From positions 1 through 64,000 of the forward strand of contig CAYRAM010000010.1 in the NCBI GenBank assembly GCA_964422295.1: 64,000 nucleotides of DNA. The letters are read 5' to 3'. The notes under the pieces were generated by a model. It did not search any database, was not told where the DNA came from, and saw nothing but the letters and a program-made list of their open reading frames with translations. Every line of letters begins with the position of its first letter. Position 1 is the stretch's first letter. This DNA comes from UBA12191 sp964422295. Lineage in GTDB: Bacteria > Planctomycetota > UBA8108 > UBA1146. Shown piece after piece: positions 63,482-64,000 of the stretch. Both the position numbers and the translations under genes were made by a program.

Positions 63482-64000
63482 CTCTTACGTATCACGATTA
63501 TCTGGATATTTCTCATCTTTTGGATATCCAGACCCCGAGATCTGAACCGCCAGAACACGACGAGACTCTATTCATCATCATCCATCAAACCTACGAGCTT
63601 TGGTTTAAGCAATTTCTTCATGAGTTGGATCGTGCCGAAGAGTGTTTGGAAAAGGACGATCTCTGGGCGTGCATCGCCACCCTCAAAAGAATGCGCATGA
63701 TTTTGAAAACGTTGGTGCAACAGGTCGACATCCTGGAAACGATGACTCCTCTCAGTTTTGTTTCATTCAGAGATCGGCTTGATACCGCCAGCGGATTCCA
63801 ATCGGTGCAATTCCGGATTATCGAATTCCGGCTCGGACACAAGCGTCAGAGAATTCTCGACACTACTCCTGAGGGAGTTCCGCTGCGGGAAGACTTGGTG
63901 CAGGCAATGGACAGCCGCAGCCTTTTTGACGTGCTCAATGGTTTCTTGTCGCGCAATGGGTGTGACATTCCAGGAGAGATTCTCAACAGGGATTTCCGTG
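63478..64000 (+). CDS. kynA: Tryptophan 2,3-dioxygenase, 5' part (cut by window end)
   Basis: A GTG at 63478 overlaps the KMO stop (GTGA) and the frame stays open to the window edge (174 codons). LTYHDYLDISHLLDIQ, HDETLFIIIHQ with TYELWFKQ, and ASGFQSVQFRIIEFRLG are the signature segments of the haem enzyme that opens tryptophan to N-formylkynurenine. The distal haem histidine lies in IHQ; the proximal ligand would be beyond the edge. It completes the operon's upstream half of the pathway except for kynurenine formamidase. Confidence 0.95.
   Translation, partial: MTLTYHDYLDISHLLDIQTPRSEPPEHDETLFIIIHQTYELWFKQFLHELDRAEECLEKDDLWACIATLKRMRMILKTLVQQVDILETMTPLSFVSFRDRLDTASGFQSVQFRIIEFRLGHKRQRILDTTPEGVPLREDLVQAMDSRSLFDVLNGFLSRNGCDIPGEILNRDFR

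Noticed and set aside
1..64000. tRNA, rRNA, CRISPR or intact insertion sequence
   Set aside because: I saw no clover-leaf with a T-arm motif, no rRNA stretches, no regularly spaced repeats and no transposase-like frame.

Overview
The window looks like a chromosomal segment of a member of the Planctomycetota, probably an uncultured marine lineage. The best markers are an adjacent DUF1501 / DUF1549-DUF1553 pair with a planctomycete-type cytochrome C (PSCyt1) motif, three secreted proteins ending in the same dockerin-like Asp-rich module, two ECF-type sigma factors, and a MoxR-DUF58-BatA cluster. Coding density is high, genes lie on both strands in short operons, and I see no rRNA, tRNA, CRISPR array, prophage or intact insertion sequence. 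The species-level identity is inference.

Layout. 1-2.1 kb: 5' part of a DEAD-box RNA helicase (minus) and two TM2-domain membrane proteins. 2.1-9.7 kb: a tandem pair of paralogous single-pass proteins, a cupin lipoprotein bracketed by a direct repeat, a dockerin-like secreted protein, an M1 metallopeptidase with a clear terminator, and a small lipoprotein. 9.7-19.6 kb: RluB-type pseudouridine synthase, a membrane protein, the selenocysteine elongation factor SelB, a CehA/McbA-like metallohydrolase fused to a pseudopilin-like tail, a NagB-like deaminase, and the reverse trans-sulfuration pair CBS and cystathionine gamma-lyase. 19.6-32.6 kb: an ECF sigma factor, a minus-strand operon (fused transporter/acyltransferase/acyl-activating enzyme, MazG-like protein, LptF, LptG), a second sigma factor, a selenoprotein, HflX, and a kinase-like/acetyltransferase fusion. 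32.6-39.7 kb: a YdhR-like protein, an EboE-like protein, a beta-solenoid lipoprotein, MoxR/DUF58/BatA and YtoQ. 39.7-53.1 kb: a 2673-residue alpha-2-macroglobulin-like protein, an unknown protein, a rhodanese-E1 fusion and two dockerin-like secreted proteins. 53.2-59.1 kb: GNAT, DUF1501, DUF1553 and an unknown. 59.2-64 kb: a tight kynurenine-pathway operon (3-hydroxyanthranilate dioxygenase, ACMSD, kynureninase, kynurenine 3-monooxygenase, tryptophan 2,3-dioxygenase cut by the window end).

The most notable item is at 27805-28842. A thioredoxin-fold exported protein is interrupted by an in-frame UGA exactly where the first active-site cysteine should be, giving a Sec-Pro-Pro-Cys motif, and a stable hairpin lies about 17 bases downstream. 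With SelB encoded 14 kb away, this is best read as a real selenoprotein gene that standard gene callers would split into two pieces. Other unusual architectures are the duplicated kinase-like plus acetyltransferase fusion, the alpha-2-macroglobulin-like giant without a thioester, the metallohydrolase-pseudopilin fusion, and the rhodanese-first E1 enzyme.

Functionally, the last operon would oxidise tryptophan to 3-hydroxyanthranilate and on to 2-aminomuconate semialdehyde rather than to NAD. CBS/CGL would make cysteine from homocysteine. The MazG-LptF-LptG group with the acyltransferase fusion points to envelope lipid and LPS handling.
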